Program-made: the position numbers and the translations under genes
Shown here: piece after piece, positions 24,012-31,452 of the stretch
Position numbering within the stretch: the stretch's first letter is position 1
Layout: the number at the start of each line of letters is the position of its first letter
The notes under the pieces: generated by a model
The model's input: the letters and a program-made list of their open reading frames with translations, nothing else
Told to the model about the DNA's origin: nothing
Database searches by the model: none
DNA from: Acidimicrobiia bacterium
Lineage (GTDB): Bacteria; Actinomycetota; Acidimicrobiia; Acidimicrobiales; AC-14
DNA length: 45,715 nt
NCBI GenBank assembly: GCA_023264995.1
Contig: JAHFUR010000032.1
Coordinates: forward strand, 1 to 45,715
Reading direction: 5' to 3'

Positions 24012-24722
24012 TCAGCCCGAGAGGGTGAGCCGGCGGAACCCCTCGGCGTAGCGGACGCCGGCGGCCCGGCCCTCGGCCTCGGCCCGGTTGCGCAGCACGT
24101 CGCGGAACAGCTCCTCGGAGCCGTCGAGCTGGCTGGTGTGGCACAGCAGGGCGTCGACCTTGGTGCCCAGGCTGGAGGTGACGTCGACCCACACGTTGGG
24201 GTCGAGCGTCCCCGACAGGAGGACCACGCCCACCGGGTGGGGCGGGCCGGCCGACGGGAAGTAGTGCGGGTTCCCGGCGGCCGGCGACACGGCGTCGAGC
24301 GTGGCCCAGCCGGCGACCCGGTGGTCGGCGTGGTTGAAATAGGTATCGCCGAAGATCACGGCCGTCGGGTCGGGGCAGACCACGACGTCGGGCCGGACCG
24401 ACCGGATCACCGACACGATGCGCTCCCGCACGGCAAGGGAGTTGGCCAGCTCGCCGTCGTCGACCCCGAGCTGCTCCCTCCCGGCCAGGCCGAGGACCCG
24501 GCCCGACGCTGCCATCTCGGTGGTCCGCCGGGCCGCCAGCTCGGCCAGGTCGGCGGCCGGGTCGTGGGAGCCCTTCTCGCCCCGCGTCAACACCAGCACA
24601 TGCACCTCGGCGCCGGCGGCCGCCCATCGGGCCAGCGTGGCGCCACAGGAGATCTCGGGGTCGTCGGGGTGGGCGTAGACGGCCAGCGCCCGGGCCGGAG
24701 CGTCGTCGTAGAGGGCGGCCAC
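24012..24722 (-). CDS. PIG-L/LmbE-family N-acetyl deacetylase
   Basis: The 236-residue protein has the metal-binding AHPDD (17-21) and the partner HADH motif, plus GEKGSHD near residue 50, as in MshB and other LmbE-like deacetylases. These zinc enzymes remove acetyl groups from N-acetylglucosamine conjugates. MshB of the mycothiol pathway is one possibility, but the full MshB set of residues cannot be confirmed. GTG 24722 is chosen because longer starts run into the divergent inositol phosphatase-like gene; its -10 TACGGT (24731-24726) is only 3 bases upstream, so the exact start is unsure. Confidence 0.85.
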   Translation of the reverse strand: MAALYDDAPARALAVYAHPDDPEISCGATLARWAAAGAEVHVLVLTRGEKGSHDPAADLAELAARRTTEMAASGRVLGLAGREQLGVDDGELANSLAVRERIVSVIRSVRPDVVVCPDPTAVIFGDTYFNHADHRVAGWATLDAVSPAAGNPHYFPSAGPPHPVGVVLLSGTLDPNVWVDVTSSLGTKVDALLCHTSQLDGSEELFRDVLRNRAEAEGRAAGVRYAEGFRRLTLSG

Positions 24723-24725
24723 TGG

Positions 24726-24735
24726 ACCGTACGAT
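24726..24735. promoter_or_regulatory. Divergent overlapping -10 elements
   Basis: TACGAT (24730-24735, plus) lies 7 bases before TTG 24743. TACGGT (24731-24726, minus) faces the deacetylase gene. They share the central TA, as at 20888-20897. Confidence 0.5.
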
Positions 24736-24742
24736 TGCAGAC

Positions 24743-25561
24743 TTGCCCACCACACCGGAAACCTCAGACCTGCTCGCCCTGGCCGAACGGGTCGCCCGGG
24801 ACGCCGGCGCCATGCTCCTCGCCGGCGCCCACGACCTGCGCCTCGACGTGTCGACCAAGAGCAGCGGCACCGACATGGTCAGCGAGATGGACCGGGCCGC
24901 CGAGGCCCTGATCGTGAAGGGCATCCTGGCCGCCCGGCCCGACGACGCCATCCTCGGCGAGGAGACGGGGGCCCGGGAGGGCACGAGCGGGGTGCGGTGG
25001 GTCATCGACCCGCTCGACGGCACCACCAACTACCTCTACCGCCAGCCGGCGTGGGCCGTCTCGGTGGCGGCCGAGGTCGACGGCCAGGTCGTGGCCGGTG
25101 CCGTGTGCTCGCCGGCGCTGGGCGACACCTTCACCGCCGCGATCGGCGCCGGCGCCTGGTGCAACGGCCAGCCCATCGCCGCCTCGGGCGCCACCGACCT
25201 GGCCAGCGCCTTGGTGGGGACCGGGTTCGGCTACGCGGCCAGCCGGCGGGCCCTCCAGGCCGCGGTGCTCCCCCACCTCCTGCCCCTCGTGCGCGACATC
25301 CGGCGCTACGGGGTGGCCTCGCTCGACCTGTGCTGGGTGGCCTGTGGGCGCCTCGACGGGTACTTCGAGGCAGGGGGCCAGCCGTGGGACGTCGCCGCCG
25401 GCCTCCTCATCGCCGCCGAGGCCGGCGCCGTGGCCAGTGGGCTCGACGGCGGGCCGGTGGCCCCCGAGTCGGTGATGGTGGCCGCCCCCGGCGTGGCCAC
25501 GGCGCTGTTCGACCTGCTGGTGCGGGCCGGCGCGGCCGAGCCGCTGCAACACCGGGTATGA
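24743..25561 (+). CDS. Inositol monophosphatase-family phosphatase
   Basis: A 272-residue member of the Mg-dependent FIG superfamily. It has GEE (72-74), the WVIDPLDGTTNY signature (86-97) with metal ligands D89 and D92, and a late QPWDVAAG motif that supplies the third Asp. Members hydrolyse inositol-1-phosphate, histidinol phosphate, fructose-1,6-bisphosphate or 3'-phosphoadenosine phosphate; the class cannot be fixed from sequence alone. TTG 24743 lies 7 bases after TACGAT and has no ribosome site, so a leaderless mRNA is likely. Its start faces the deacetylase across a very short divergent promoter. Confidence 0.9.
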   Translation: MPTTPETSDLLALAERVARDAGAMLLAGAHDLRLDVSTKSSGTDMVSEMDRAAEALIVKGILAARPDDAILGEETGAREGTSGVRWVIDPLDGTTNYLYRQPAWAVSVAAEVDGQVVAGAVCSPALGDTFTAAIGAGAWCNGQPIAASGATDLASALVGTGFGYAASRRALQAAVLPHLLPLVRDIRRYGVASLDLCWVACGRLDGYFEAGGQPWDVAAGLLIAAEAGAVASGLDGGPVAPESVMVAAPGVATALFDLLVRAGAAEPLQHRV

Positions 25562-25597
25562 CGAAACGTCGCCCATAACATCGAGGTCTATGTCACC

Positions 25598-25894
25598 ATG
25601 AGAATGGTGGCGAGGTACGTGGTTGCCGTCCTGCGCTTCGTGGCCCACCAGTCACTTCGGCTGTCCGTGGCCGCGCTCGGCTTCACCGTGCTGGCCGCCG
25701 GCGCGGTGATGCTCGTCACGCCCGGGCCCGGCCTGCTGGTCATCATCGCCGGGCTGGCCATCCTGGCCCACGAGTTCGCCTGGGCCGCCGCCGCCCTCGA
25801 CAAGGCCAAGGCTCGGGCCGCCCAGGCCCGCGAGGCGGCACGCCGCCGGGCGCCGCGGCGGGCCCAGCCGCCGCCCAGCGGGAACGTCGACTAG
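25598..25894 (+). CDS. PGPGW-type small membrane protein
   Basis: The 98-residue protein has two membrane helices with TPGPGLLVIIAGLAILAHEF (about 48-67) between and within them, followed by a basic Ala/Arg-rich tail. The PGPG-L-(x)n-GLAILA-EF signature matches the PGPGW/TIGR02611-type actinobacterial membrane proteins of unknown function. ATG 25598 has GAGG about 10 bases upstream and a candidate -10 TAACAT (25576-25581). Its 3' end overlaps the convergent methyltransferase gene by 4 bases. Confidence 0.8.
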   Translation: MRMVARYVVAVLRFVAHQSLRLSVAALGFTVLAAGAVMLVTPGPGLLVIIAGLAILAHEFAWAAAALDKAKARAAQAREAARRRAPRRAQPPPSGNVD

Positions 25895-26679
25895 CCCGTC
25901 GCCGTCCCGTCCCAGCTGAGGGTGACGGCCTCGCGCACCCGAGGGGGCTCGTCGCCGAGCAGGGCGTCGATCTCCGGGTCGCGGTCGGCCGTGAGGCAGA
26001 GCGTGCGGCGCAGGGACGCCACCCGCGTCGCCCGGTCGGCGCCGCCGGCCCACGGGCGCGACGCCCGCTCGACCGCAGGCGTGATCCCGACCTCGACGAG
26101 GACGGCAATGGCGTCGTCCGCGGTCGGCCCCTCCGGCCGGCCGATGCCCCAGAAGTGCTGCCAGAAGCGCTCGGCGCCGGCCCGGGGGTGGCGGCCGCCC
26201 AGCTCGAGGACCACCCGGACGCGGGCATGGTCGGTGAGGGCGGTCGCGAACGCCCCGAGGTCGGGAACGTTGTAGGCGACGTGGTTGGAGACCACCACGT
26301 CGGCCGGCCCGACCAGGGCGGCCTCGGCGGGCCAGGTGCCCTGCACGGCCCGGTGGTCGACGCCCAGCTCCGTGGCCCGCTCGGTGAACAGCGCCAGGAG
26401 TTCCTCGCTCTGGTCGAAACCGGTGACCAGGCCGGCCGGCGGCACCAGCCCGAAGGCGGCGGACCCTCCCCCGCAGCCCACGTCCAGCACCGACCCGCCC
26501 TCGACCAGCGCCTCCCGGGCCCGCCGGCGTGACGGCGTGTCCGGCCCCGAGCCCACCGGCGCCCGGAACATGGCCGGGGTGAACGCCCAGGGCGATTCCG
26601 GCGCCGCGGCCATGATGTGGTCGGGGATGGCCCAGGCGGCCAGCTCGGTGGCCCAGCGTTCGGCCGCCGGCCCGCTCAC
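25891..26679 (-). CDS. SAM-dependent class I methyltransferase
   Basis: The 262-residue protein carries the SAM-binding motif I SVLDVGCGGGSAAFG (63-77) and an acidic motif II (GFDQSEE), with DVVVSNHVAYNVPD as the motif-IV region. The substrate is unknown. GTG 26679 overlaps the stop of the upstream RDD gene as GTGA, so the two are translationally coupled and probably cotranscribed with pfk. Confidence 0.85.
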   Translation of the reverse strand: MSGPAAERWATELAAWAIPDHIMAAAPESPWAFTPAMFRAPVGSGPDTPSRRRAREALVEGGSVLDVGCGGGSAAFGLVPPAGLVTGFDQSEELLALFTERATELGVDHRAVQGTWPAEAALVGPADVVVSNHVAYNVPDLGAFATALTDHARVRVVLELGGRHPRAGAERFWQHFWGIGRPEGPTADDAIAVLVEVGITPAVERASRPWAGGADRATRVASLRRTLCLTADRDPEIDALLGDEPPRVREAVTLSWDGTATG

Positions 26680-27149
26680 CGGGGCACCCGGACCACGATC
26701 GTGCCGGCCAGCCGGTCATGCAGGCCCCGCCGGCGCGGGTCGAACACGAGCGACGCCATGACCGCCAACCCTACCCAAAGACCGATGTACGGCAGCCGGC
26801 CGACGACGCCCGGGAGCGCCCACCGCAGGGCCGAACGGCGCCAGCCGGGGAGCGACCCGTCGTCGACGGCCACCACCCGCGACCCCACCGCGATCTTGCC
26901 CAACGTCTGGCCCCAAAGCGCGGTGGGGACGATCGTGTAGATGGCGCCGAACAGGAACAGGCCCAGCACGATCGGTCCTGGCACCGAGGTCTCGATCCGG
27001 TCGATCTCTACCAGGCCGAGCAGGAGGGGGATGACGACGACCATGCTGGTCAGCAGCCCGTCGACCAGGGCGCCGCCGACCCGCTGGGCGATCGAAGCCA
27101 GTTGCTGCGCCGGCGCCTCGGGCGCCTGGGTGGTCCAGTCGTCGCTCAT
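26676..27149 (-). CDS. RDD-family membrane protein
   Basis: The 157-residue protein has an RDD-type arrangement: an Arg-containing first helix region (IAQRVGGALVDGLLTS), two further helices and a C-terminal DPRRRGLHDRLAGTIVV motif with conserved Arg and Asp. RDD proteins are small membrane proteins, sometimes linked to ion exchange or transport of unknown ligands. ATG 27149 follows the pfk stop by 19 bases. The frame is open far upstream on the opposite face of pfk, but that extension is antisense noise. Confidence 0.85.
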   Translation of the reverse strand: MSDDWTTQAPEAPAQQLASIAQRVGGALVDGLLTSMVVVIPLLLGLVEIDRIETSVPGPIVLGLFLFGAIYTIVPTALWGQTLGKIAVGSRVVAVDDGSLPGWRRSALRWALPGVVGRLPYIGLWVGLAVMASLVFDPRRRGLHDRLAGTIVVRVPR

Positions 27150-27168
27150 GGCCCGATGACGGCCCGGC

Positions 27169-28200
27169 TCACCCGAAGAAGACTTCGGCGACGCCGTGGT
27201 AGAGGCCGGGGTCGACCGTCTTGGACTTCCCGACCGCCACCGACAGGGGCACCCGCACGATCTGCCCGGCCTGGAGGGCCACCATCTCGCCGCTGGCGCC
27301 GGCGTGGACGGCGTCGATGGCGGCGATCCCGAAACGGGTGGCCAGGACCCGGTCGAAGGCGGTCGGCGTGCCGCCCCGCTGGATGTGGCCAAGGATGGTG
27401 ACTCGGGTCTCGAAGCCGGTGCGGGACTCGATGCCCTGGGCCACCCGGTTGGCAATGCCGCCGAGGCGGACGTGGCCGAAGGCGTCGAGCTCACCGGACT
27501 GCAGCTCCATGGTGCCGGCCACCGGCGCCGCCCCCTCGGCCACGACGACGAGCGACGCGTACCGGCCGCGGTCGTGGCGGCCCCGGAGGCGCTCACAGAT
27601 GGCCTCGATGTCGAACGGCTCCTCGGGGATGAGGATCTCGGCCGCCCCGCCGGCGATCCCGGCCTCGGTGGCGATCCAGCCGGCGTGGCGGCCCATGACC
27701 TCGACGACCATGACCCGGTCGTGAGACTCGGCGGTGGTGTGCAGCCGGTCGATGGCGTCGGTGGCGATCTGCACCGCCGTGTCGAACCCGAAGGTGACCT
27801 CGGTGCCCGACAGGTCGTTGTCGATGGTCTTGGGGACACCCACGACCATCAGGCCCTCGGCCGCCAGCTTGGCCGCCACGCCCAGGGTGTCGTCGCCGCC
27901 GATGGCGATGAGGGCGTCGACCCCCTCGGCCCGCAGGCCGTCCAGCGCCTGCTGCGGCCCGCCCTCGACCTTGTAGGGGTTGGTGCGCGACGTGCCGAGG
28001 ATGGTGCCGCCCTTGGGCAGCAGCCCCCGGCAACGCTCGATGTCGAGGGACATGGTCTCGCGCTCCATGACGCCCCGCCAGCCGTCGAGGAACCCCACGA
28101 GCTGGTCGCCGTAGAAAGTCTCGCCTTTGCGCACGACGGCTCGGATGACGGCGTTCAGCCCCGGGCAGTCCCCTCCCCCGGTCAGCAGTCCCACACGCAT
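27169..28200 (-). CDS. pfkA: 6-phosphofructokinase, predicted PPi-dependent type
   Basis: The 343-residue PFKA-family protein starts MRVGLLTGGGDCPGLN. It has GGDDT (101-105) and PKTIDND (123-129). In E. coli numbering, Asp at 104 and Lys at 124 are the residues of pyrophosphate-dependent PFKs, while ATP enzymes have Gly at both. Hence it probably uses PPi and catalyses reversible fructose-6-phosphate/fructose-1,6-bisphosphate conversion. The motifs DTAVQIATDAIDRL and VEVMGRHAGWIA support substrate binding. ATG 28200 is 7 bases after TAGCGT (28213-28208), so the mRNA is probably leaderless. The gene heads a unit with the RDD protein and methyltransferase. Confidence 0.93.
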   Translation of the reverse strand: MRVGLLTGGGDCPGLNAVIRAVVRKGETFYGDQLVGFLDGWRGVMERETMSLDIERCRGLLPKGGTILGTSRTNPYKVEGGPQQALDGLRAEGVDALIAIGGDDTLGVAAKLAAEGLMVVGVPKTIDNDLSGTEVTFGFDTAVQIATDAIDRLHTTAESHDRVMVVEVMGRHAGWIATEAGIAGGAAEILIPEEPFDIEAICERLRGRHDRGRYASLVVVAEGAAPVAGTMELQSGELDAFGHVRLGGIANRVAQGIESRTGFETRVTILGHIQRGGTPTAFDRVLATRFGIAAIDAVHAGASGEMVALQAGQIVRVPLSVAVGKSKTVDPGLYHGVAEVFFG

Positions 28201-28207
28201 GCGTGCC

Positions 28208-28213
28208 ACGCTA
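28208..28213 (-). promoter_or_regulatory. Leaderless -10 of pfk
   Basis: TAGCGT on the minus strand, 7 bases before ATG 28200. The glpK-like start (28220) on the other strand begins 7 bases away. Confidence 0.45.
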
Positions 28214-28219
28214 CCGGCC

Positions 28220-29671
28220 GTGCCTGTCACCCTCGCCATCGACGCCGGCACCACCGGCGTGCGCACCCTGGCCGTCGACCCCGCCGGCGCGGTGGTCGGC
28301 TCGGCCTACCGGGAGCTGGCCCAGCGCTACCCGCAGCCCGGGTGGGTGGAGCACGACCCCCAGGAGATCTGGGCCGCGGTCGAGGCCACGCTGGCCGAGG
28401 TGCGGGCCTCCCTCGACGGGCCGGTGGCGGCCATCGGCATCACCAACCAGCGGGAGACGGTGGTGGCCTGGGACCGGCGCACCGGTGAGCCCCTCCACAA
28501 CGCCATCGTCTGGCAGGACCGCCGCACCGCCGACCGCTGCCTCCGCCTGGAGGACGAGGGCCACCTGCCCCTGGTGCGGGAGGCCACCGGGCTCGTGCTC
28601 GACCCGTACTTCTCGGCCACCAAGATGGCCTGGCTGCTGTCGGAGGGCGGCGTCCACGCCGGGCCCCGGCTGGCCCTGGGCACGGTGGACTCCTGGATCC
28701 TCTGGAAGCTCACCGGCGGCGCGGTCTTCGCCACCGACCCGTCCAACGCCAGCCGCACCCTCCTGTACGACATCCGCCACGGGACCTGGTCCACCGAGCT
28801 GTGCGACCTGTTCCGGGTGCCGAAGTTCGCCCTGGCCGAGGTCCGCCGCACCAGCGGCCGGTTCGGGACCACGGCCGACGGCGTCCCGATCAGCGCCATC
28901 GCCGGCGACCAGCAGGCCGCCCTGTTCGGCCAGGCCTGCCTGCACCCGGGCATGGCCAAGAACACCTATGGCACCGGCTCGTTCGTGCTGATGAACGCCG
29001 GCGAGCGCTGCCCACCGCCGGCCGACGGCCTCCTCACCACCATTGCCTGGTCCCTCCCGGGAGCGGCGCCGGTCTACGCCCTGGAAGGGGCCATCTTCGC
29101 CACCGGGTCGGCGATCACCTGGCTGCGCGACGGGCTCGGCATCATCGCCTCGGCGGCCGAGATCGGGCCCTTGGCCGGATCGGTCCGAGACGCCCAGGGC
29201 GTGGCCTTCGTGCCCGCCTTCTCCGGCCTGGGCAGCCCGTGGTGGGACCCCCACGCCCGGGGCACGATCGTCGGCCTGACCCGGGGCAGCGGGCGGGCCC
29301 AGCTGGCCCGGGCCGTGGTGGAGGCCATGGCCTACCAGACCCGCGACGTGGTCGACGCCATGAACGCCGCCGTCGGCCACCCCCTGACCGAGCTGCGGGT
29401 CGACGGCGGCGCCTCGGTGCTCGACCTCCTGCTCCAGATCCAGGCCGACCAGTTGCGGGCCCCCGTCGCCCGACCGACCGTCCGGGAGACGACGGGCCTG
29501 GGCGCGGCCTACCTGGCCGGGCTGGCCGAGGGCGTGTGGTCGTCGACCGAGGAGGTCGCCGGCCTGTGGCGGGAGGAAGCGCGGTTCAGCCCCCGGGCCC
29601 CGCAGTCGGTGGTCGACAGCCGCCACGCCACGTGGCGGCGGGCCGTCGACCGCTCCCGCCAGTGGGCGTAG
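28220..29671 (+). CDS. glpK: Glycerol kinase (FGGY family)
   Basis: The 483-residue FGGY kinase has the N-terminal DAGTTGVRTLAVD phosphate-binding stretch, GITNQRETVVAWDRRTG, IVWQDRRTADRC, the NASRTLLYDI region and the C-terminal adenosine part with ELRVDGGAS. GITNQRE and WQDRRT are typical of glycerol kinases. It phosphorylates glycerol to glycerol-3-phosphate. GTG 28220 is the first start near the conserved N-terminus; longer starts run into pfk antisense. No glpF or glpD is adjacent, so the physiological substrate is inferred from motifs only. Confidence 0.88.
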   Translation: MPVTLAIDAGTTGVRTLAVDPAGAVVGSAYRELAQRYPQPGWVEHDPQEIWAAVEATLAEVRASLDGPVAAIGITNQRETVVAWDRRTGEPLHNAIVWQDRRTADRCLRLEDEGHLPLVREATGLVLDPYFSATKMAWLLSEGGVHAGPRLALGTVDSWILWKLTGGAVFATDPSNASRTLLYDIRHGTWSTELCDLFRVPKFALAEVRRTSGRFGTTADGVPISAIAGDQQAALFGQACLHPGMAKNTYGTGSFVLMNAGERCPPPADGLLTTIAWSLPGAAPVYALEGAIFATGSAITWLRDGLGIIASAAEIGPLAGSVRDAQGVAFVPAFSGLGSPWWDPHARGTIVGLTRGSGRAQLARAVVEAMAYQTRDVVDAMNAAVGHPLTELRVDGGASVLDLLLQIQADQLRAPVARPTVRETTGLGAAYLAGLAEGVWSSTEEVAGLWREEARFSPRAPQSVVDSRHATWRRAVDRSRQWA

Positions 29672-29678
29672 TGGCGGC

Positions 29679-30356
29679 CTAGCGGCTGGGGACGGCTGCC
29701 GGCCGCGGCCGTTCGACGCCGAGGTTGCCCATCACGTACTGGGCGATCTTGCACAGGGCGGCGAGCTGGTGGCGCTCACGGGCCCGGAAGGGCCGGCCCT
29801 GGCGGCCGAGGAGCAGGGCCAGGCGGGACGAGCCGAGGGCGGCCCAGGCCACGTCGTCGGGGCCGCACTCGCCCGAGCTGACCGCCTCCGAGGACTGGCT
29901 GCCGGCCACGAAGGCCACCAGCCACGCCGGCGGGGGCGGGGCGCCGTGGGAGGCGAGCAGGGCCCGGTCGTCGAGGTCGACGACCACCGCCCACTCGGCG
30001 CCGAAATCCCGCCGGGCGTGGGCCACGAGCAGGCCGAGCAGCTCGTCGTACGACACGGAGGCCACGATCAGGGCCGCCGTCTCGAGGGCGTCGAGGCGAG
30101 GGTCGGCCAGGTGGGCGGGCGCCGGCCGCACGTCCTCCACGTCGACGCCGTCGACCTGGTCGATCTCGGCCAGCAGCAGCGACACCAGGCTGGCGTCGGG
30201 CAGCTCGACGACCAGCTCGTCGATGGCTCGGCCGGCGCCCCGCTCGAGGATGTCGATGCCGACGACATCGCCGCGGACGGCGCCGATCCGGCTGGCCACC
30301 TGGCCGAGCGCCCCCGGGCGGTCGGGCACCCAGACGCGTACGACGAAGGTTTCCAT
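29679..30356 (-). CDS. ACT-domain protein
   Basis: The 225-residue protein begins with an ACT domain (FVVRVWVPDRPGALGQVASRIG, about 4-25, then a ferredoxin-like fold to about 75). A C-terminal domain of about 130 residues follows and may be GAF-like. ACT domains bind small ligands such as amino acids; no catalytic partner is fused here. ATG 30356 is 7 bases after TAGCTT (30369-30364), so a leaderless mRNA is likely. It is divergent from the sigma-like/Rad50 cassette, and its 3' end is 7 bases from the convergent glpK stop. Function unknown. Confidence 0.75.
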   Translation of the reverse strand: METFVVRVWVPDRPGALGQVASRIGAVRGDVVGIDILERGAGRAIDELVVELPDASLVSLLLAEIDQVDGVDVEDVRPAPAHLADPRLDALETAALIVASVSYDELLGLLVAHARRDFGAEWAVVVDLDDRALLASHGAPPPPAWLVAFVAGSQSSEAVSSGECGPDDVAWAALGSSRLALLLGRQGRPFRARERHQLAALCKIAQYVMGNLGVERPRPAAVPSR

Positions 30357-30363
30357 GCCGTGC

Positions 30364-30369
30364 AAGCTA
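30364..30369 (-). promoter_or_regulatory. Leaderless -10 of the ACT-domain gene
   Basis: TAGCTT on the minus strand ends 7 bases before ATG 30356. Confidence 0.45.
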
Positions 30370-30425
30370 CGCGTCAGACGTGAACGGGCTGTTTCCGCTC
30401 CGTCACGTTCTGTGGACCGCTGACT

Positions 30426-30450
30426 GCTGTCAGAGAAGGACCTGGACAGC
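30426..30450. promoter_or_regulatory. Short inverted repeat upstream of the Rad50-like cassette
   Basis: GCTGTC (30426-30431) and GACAGC (30445-30450) form a 6-bp inverted repeat, 31 bases before ATG 30481. A weak -35-like TGGACA (30443-30448) overlaps it. A regulatory role is possible but unsupported beyond position. Confidence 0.3.
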
Positions 30451-30480
30451 GATGGTCGTTCCCACGTAGAGAGGACGGCA

Positions 30481-31452
30481 ATGACCGCCCTGGCCGAGCT
30501 GCAGGCGGGAGCCACGGGCGAGGAGTTCCTGGCCCTCCTCCACCGCACGGTCCGGGCCGTCGGGGTGGCCCGCAACTTCCCCGCGCCCGACGGCCACGCC
30601 ACTTGGGACGCCGATGCCGTCCGCTCCACGGTCGCCGAGTTCGTCGCCGATAGCCAGACCCCGCGGCGGCTGAGCGACCTGGCCCTCCACTGCGGCTCCG
30701 ACCAGGCGTTGCGGGCCCGGCTCCAAGGGACCGTACGGAACTTCCTGGCCGACGTGGGCCGGCGCACACCGATCGGCAAGCTGGTCCTGCGGGTCAACGA
30801 CGTGCTCACCGGCGAGCCGGGTTTCGTGCGGGTCGAGGGCCGCTGGGCCCGGCACGCCGGCCCGGCCGCCGCCGGCCAGGACGACCCCGAACGGCTGAGC
30901 CGAGCCATCCAGGCCACCGCCGTCGTGGTGCCGGCGTGGGGCCACGACGCCCGCCGGGAGGCGCCGGTGGCCGACCGGGCCACCATCGTCGCCCTGTGCA
31001 CGGTGCTGCTCGACGCCGCCGGCGGGTCGCTGGCCCCCCGGAGCCTGGCCCGGGCCATCGGCCACCGCCTCGGCGTCGGCCAGGCCCCGCTGGCCCTCGA
31101 CGCCGACGCCTTCGACGGCGGCGCCGGCGGGGCCGAACCGGCCGGCGCCGACCGCACGGGCGAGGAGGCCCTCCGCCGGATCCGGGCCGCCGAGGTCCTG
31201 GCCCAGCTCAACGGCCGCGAGCGCCTGGCCGTGGCCCACCCCGAGCAGCCCGTCCGCCAGCTGGCGGCGGTCCTCGGGGTGAGCGCCTCCCAGAGCCACC
31301 TCATCCGCCAGCGGGCCGCGGCCGTCATCGGCGTCGAGCTGCAGGACGACGACGACGGTGAAGGCGTGGCCCTCGCCGTCATGGACCTGGCCCGCCAGTG
31401 GGCCGCCCGCATGGACGCCAGCACGCGGTCCGCCGTACAGGAGGTTCGATGA
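30481..31452 (+). CDS. Sigma-70-like HTH protein (cassette gene 1)
   Basis: The 323-residue protein has an N-terminal helical region with VRNFLADVGRRTPIGKLVLR (about 86-105) that resembles sigma region 2 (a V-R-N-x-L-x-D pattern). A variable acidic middle follows, and then a C-terminal HTH (RERLAVAHPEQPVRQLAAVLGVS, about 242-265) like sigma region 4. It is not a standard sigma factor and I know of no named family. ATG 30481 has GAGAGGA upstream. Its stop overlaps the next gene as ATGA. It may be a transcription or signal factor for this cassette; that is inference. Confidence 0.6.
   Translation: MTALAELQAGATGEEFLALLHRTVRAVGVARNFPAPDGHATWDADAVRSTVAEFVADSQTPRRLSDLALHCGSDQALRARLQGTVRNFLADVGRRTPIGKLVLRVNDVLTGEPGFVRVEGRWARHAGPAAAGQDDPERLSRAIQATAVVVPAWGHDARREAPVADRATIVALCTVLLDAAGGSLAPRSLARAIGHRLGVGQAPLALDADAFDGGAGGAEPAGADRTGEEALRRIRAAEVLAQLNGRERLAVAHPEQPVRQLAAVLGVSASQSHLIRQRAAAVIGVELQDDDDGEGVALAVMDLARQWAARMDASTRSAVQEVR

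Noticed and set aside
27150-27839. N-terminal extension of the RDD protein frame
   Set aside because: It overlaps pfk in another frame and has Ser/Pro/Arg noise composition; ATG 27149 gives the proper RDD length.
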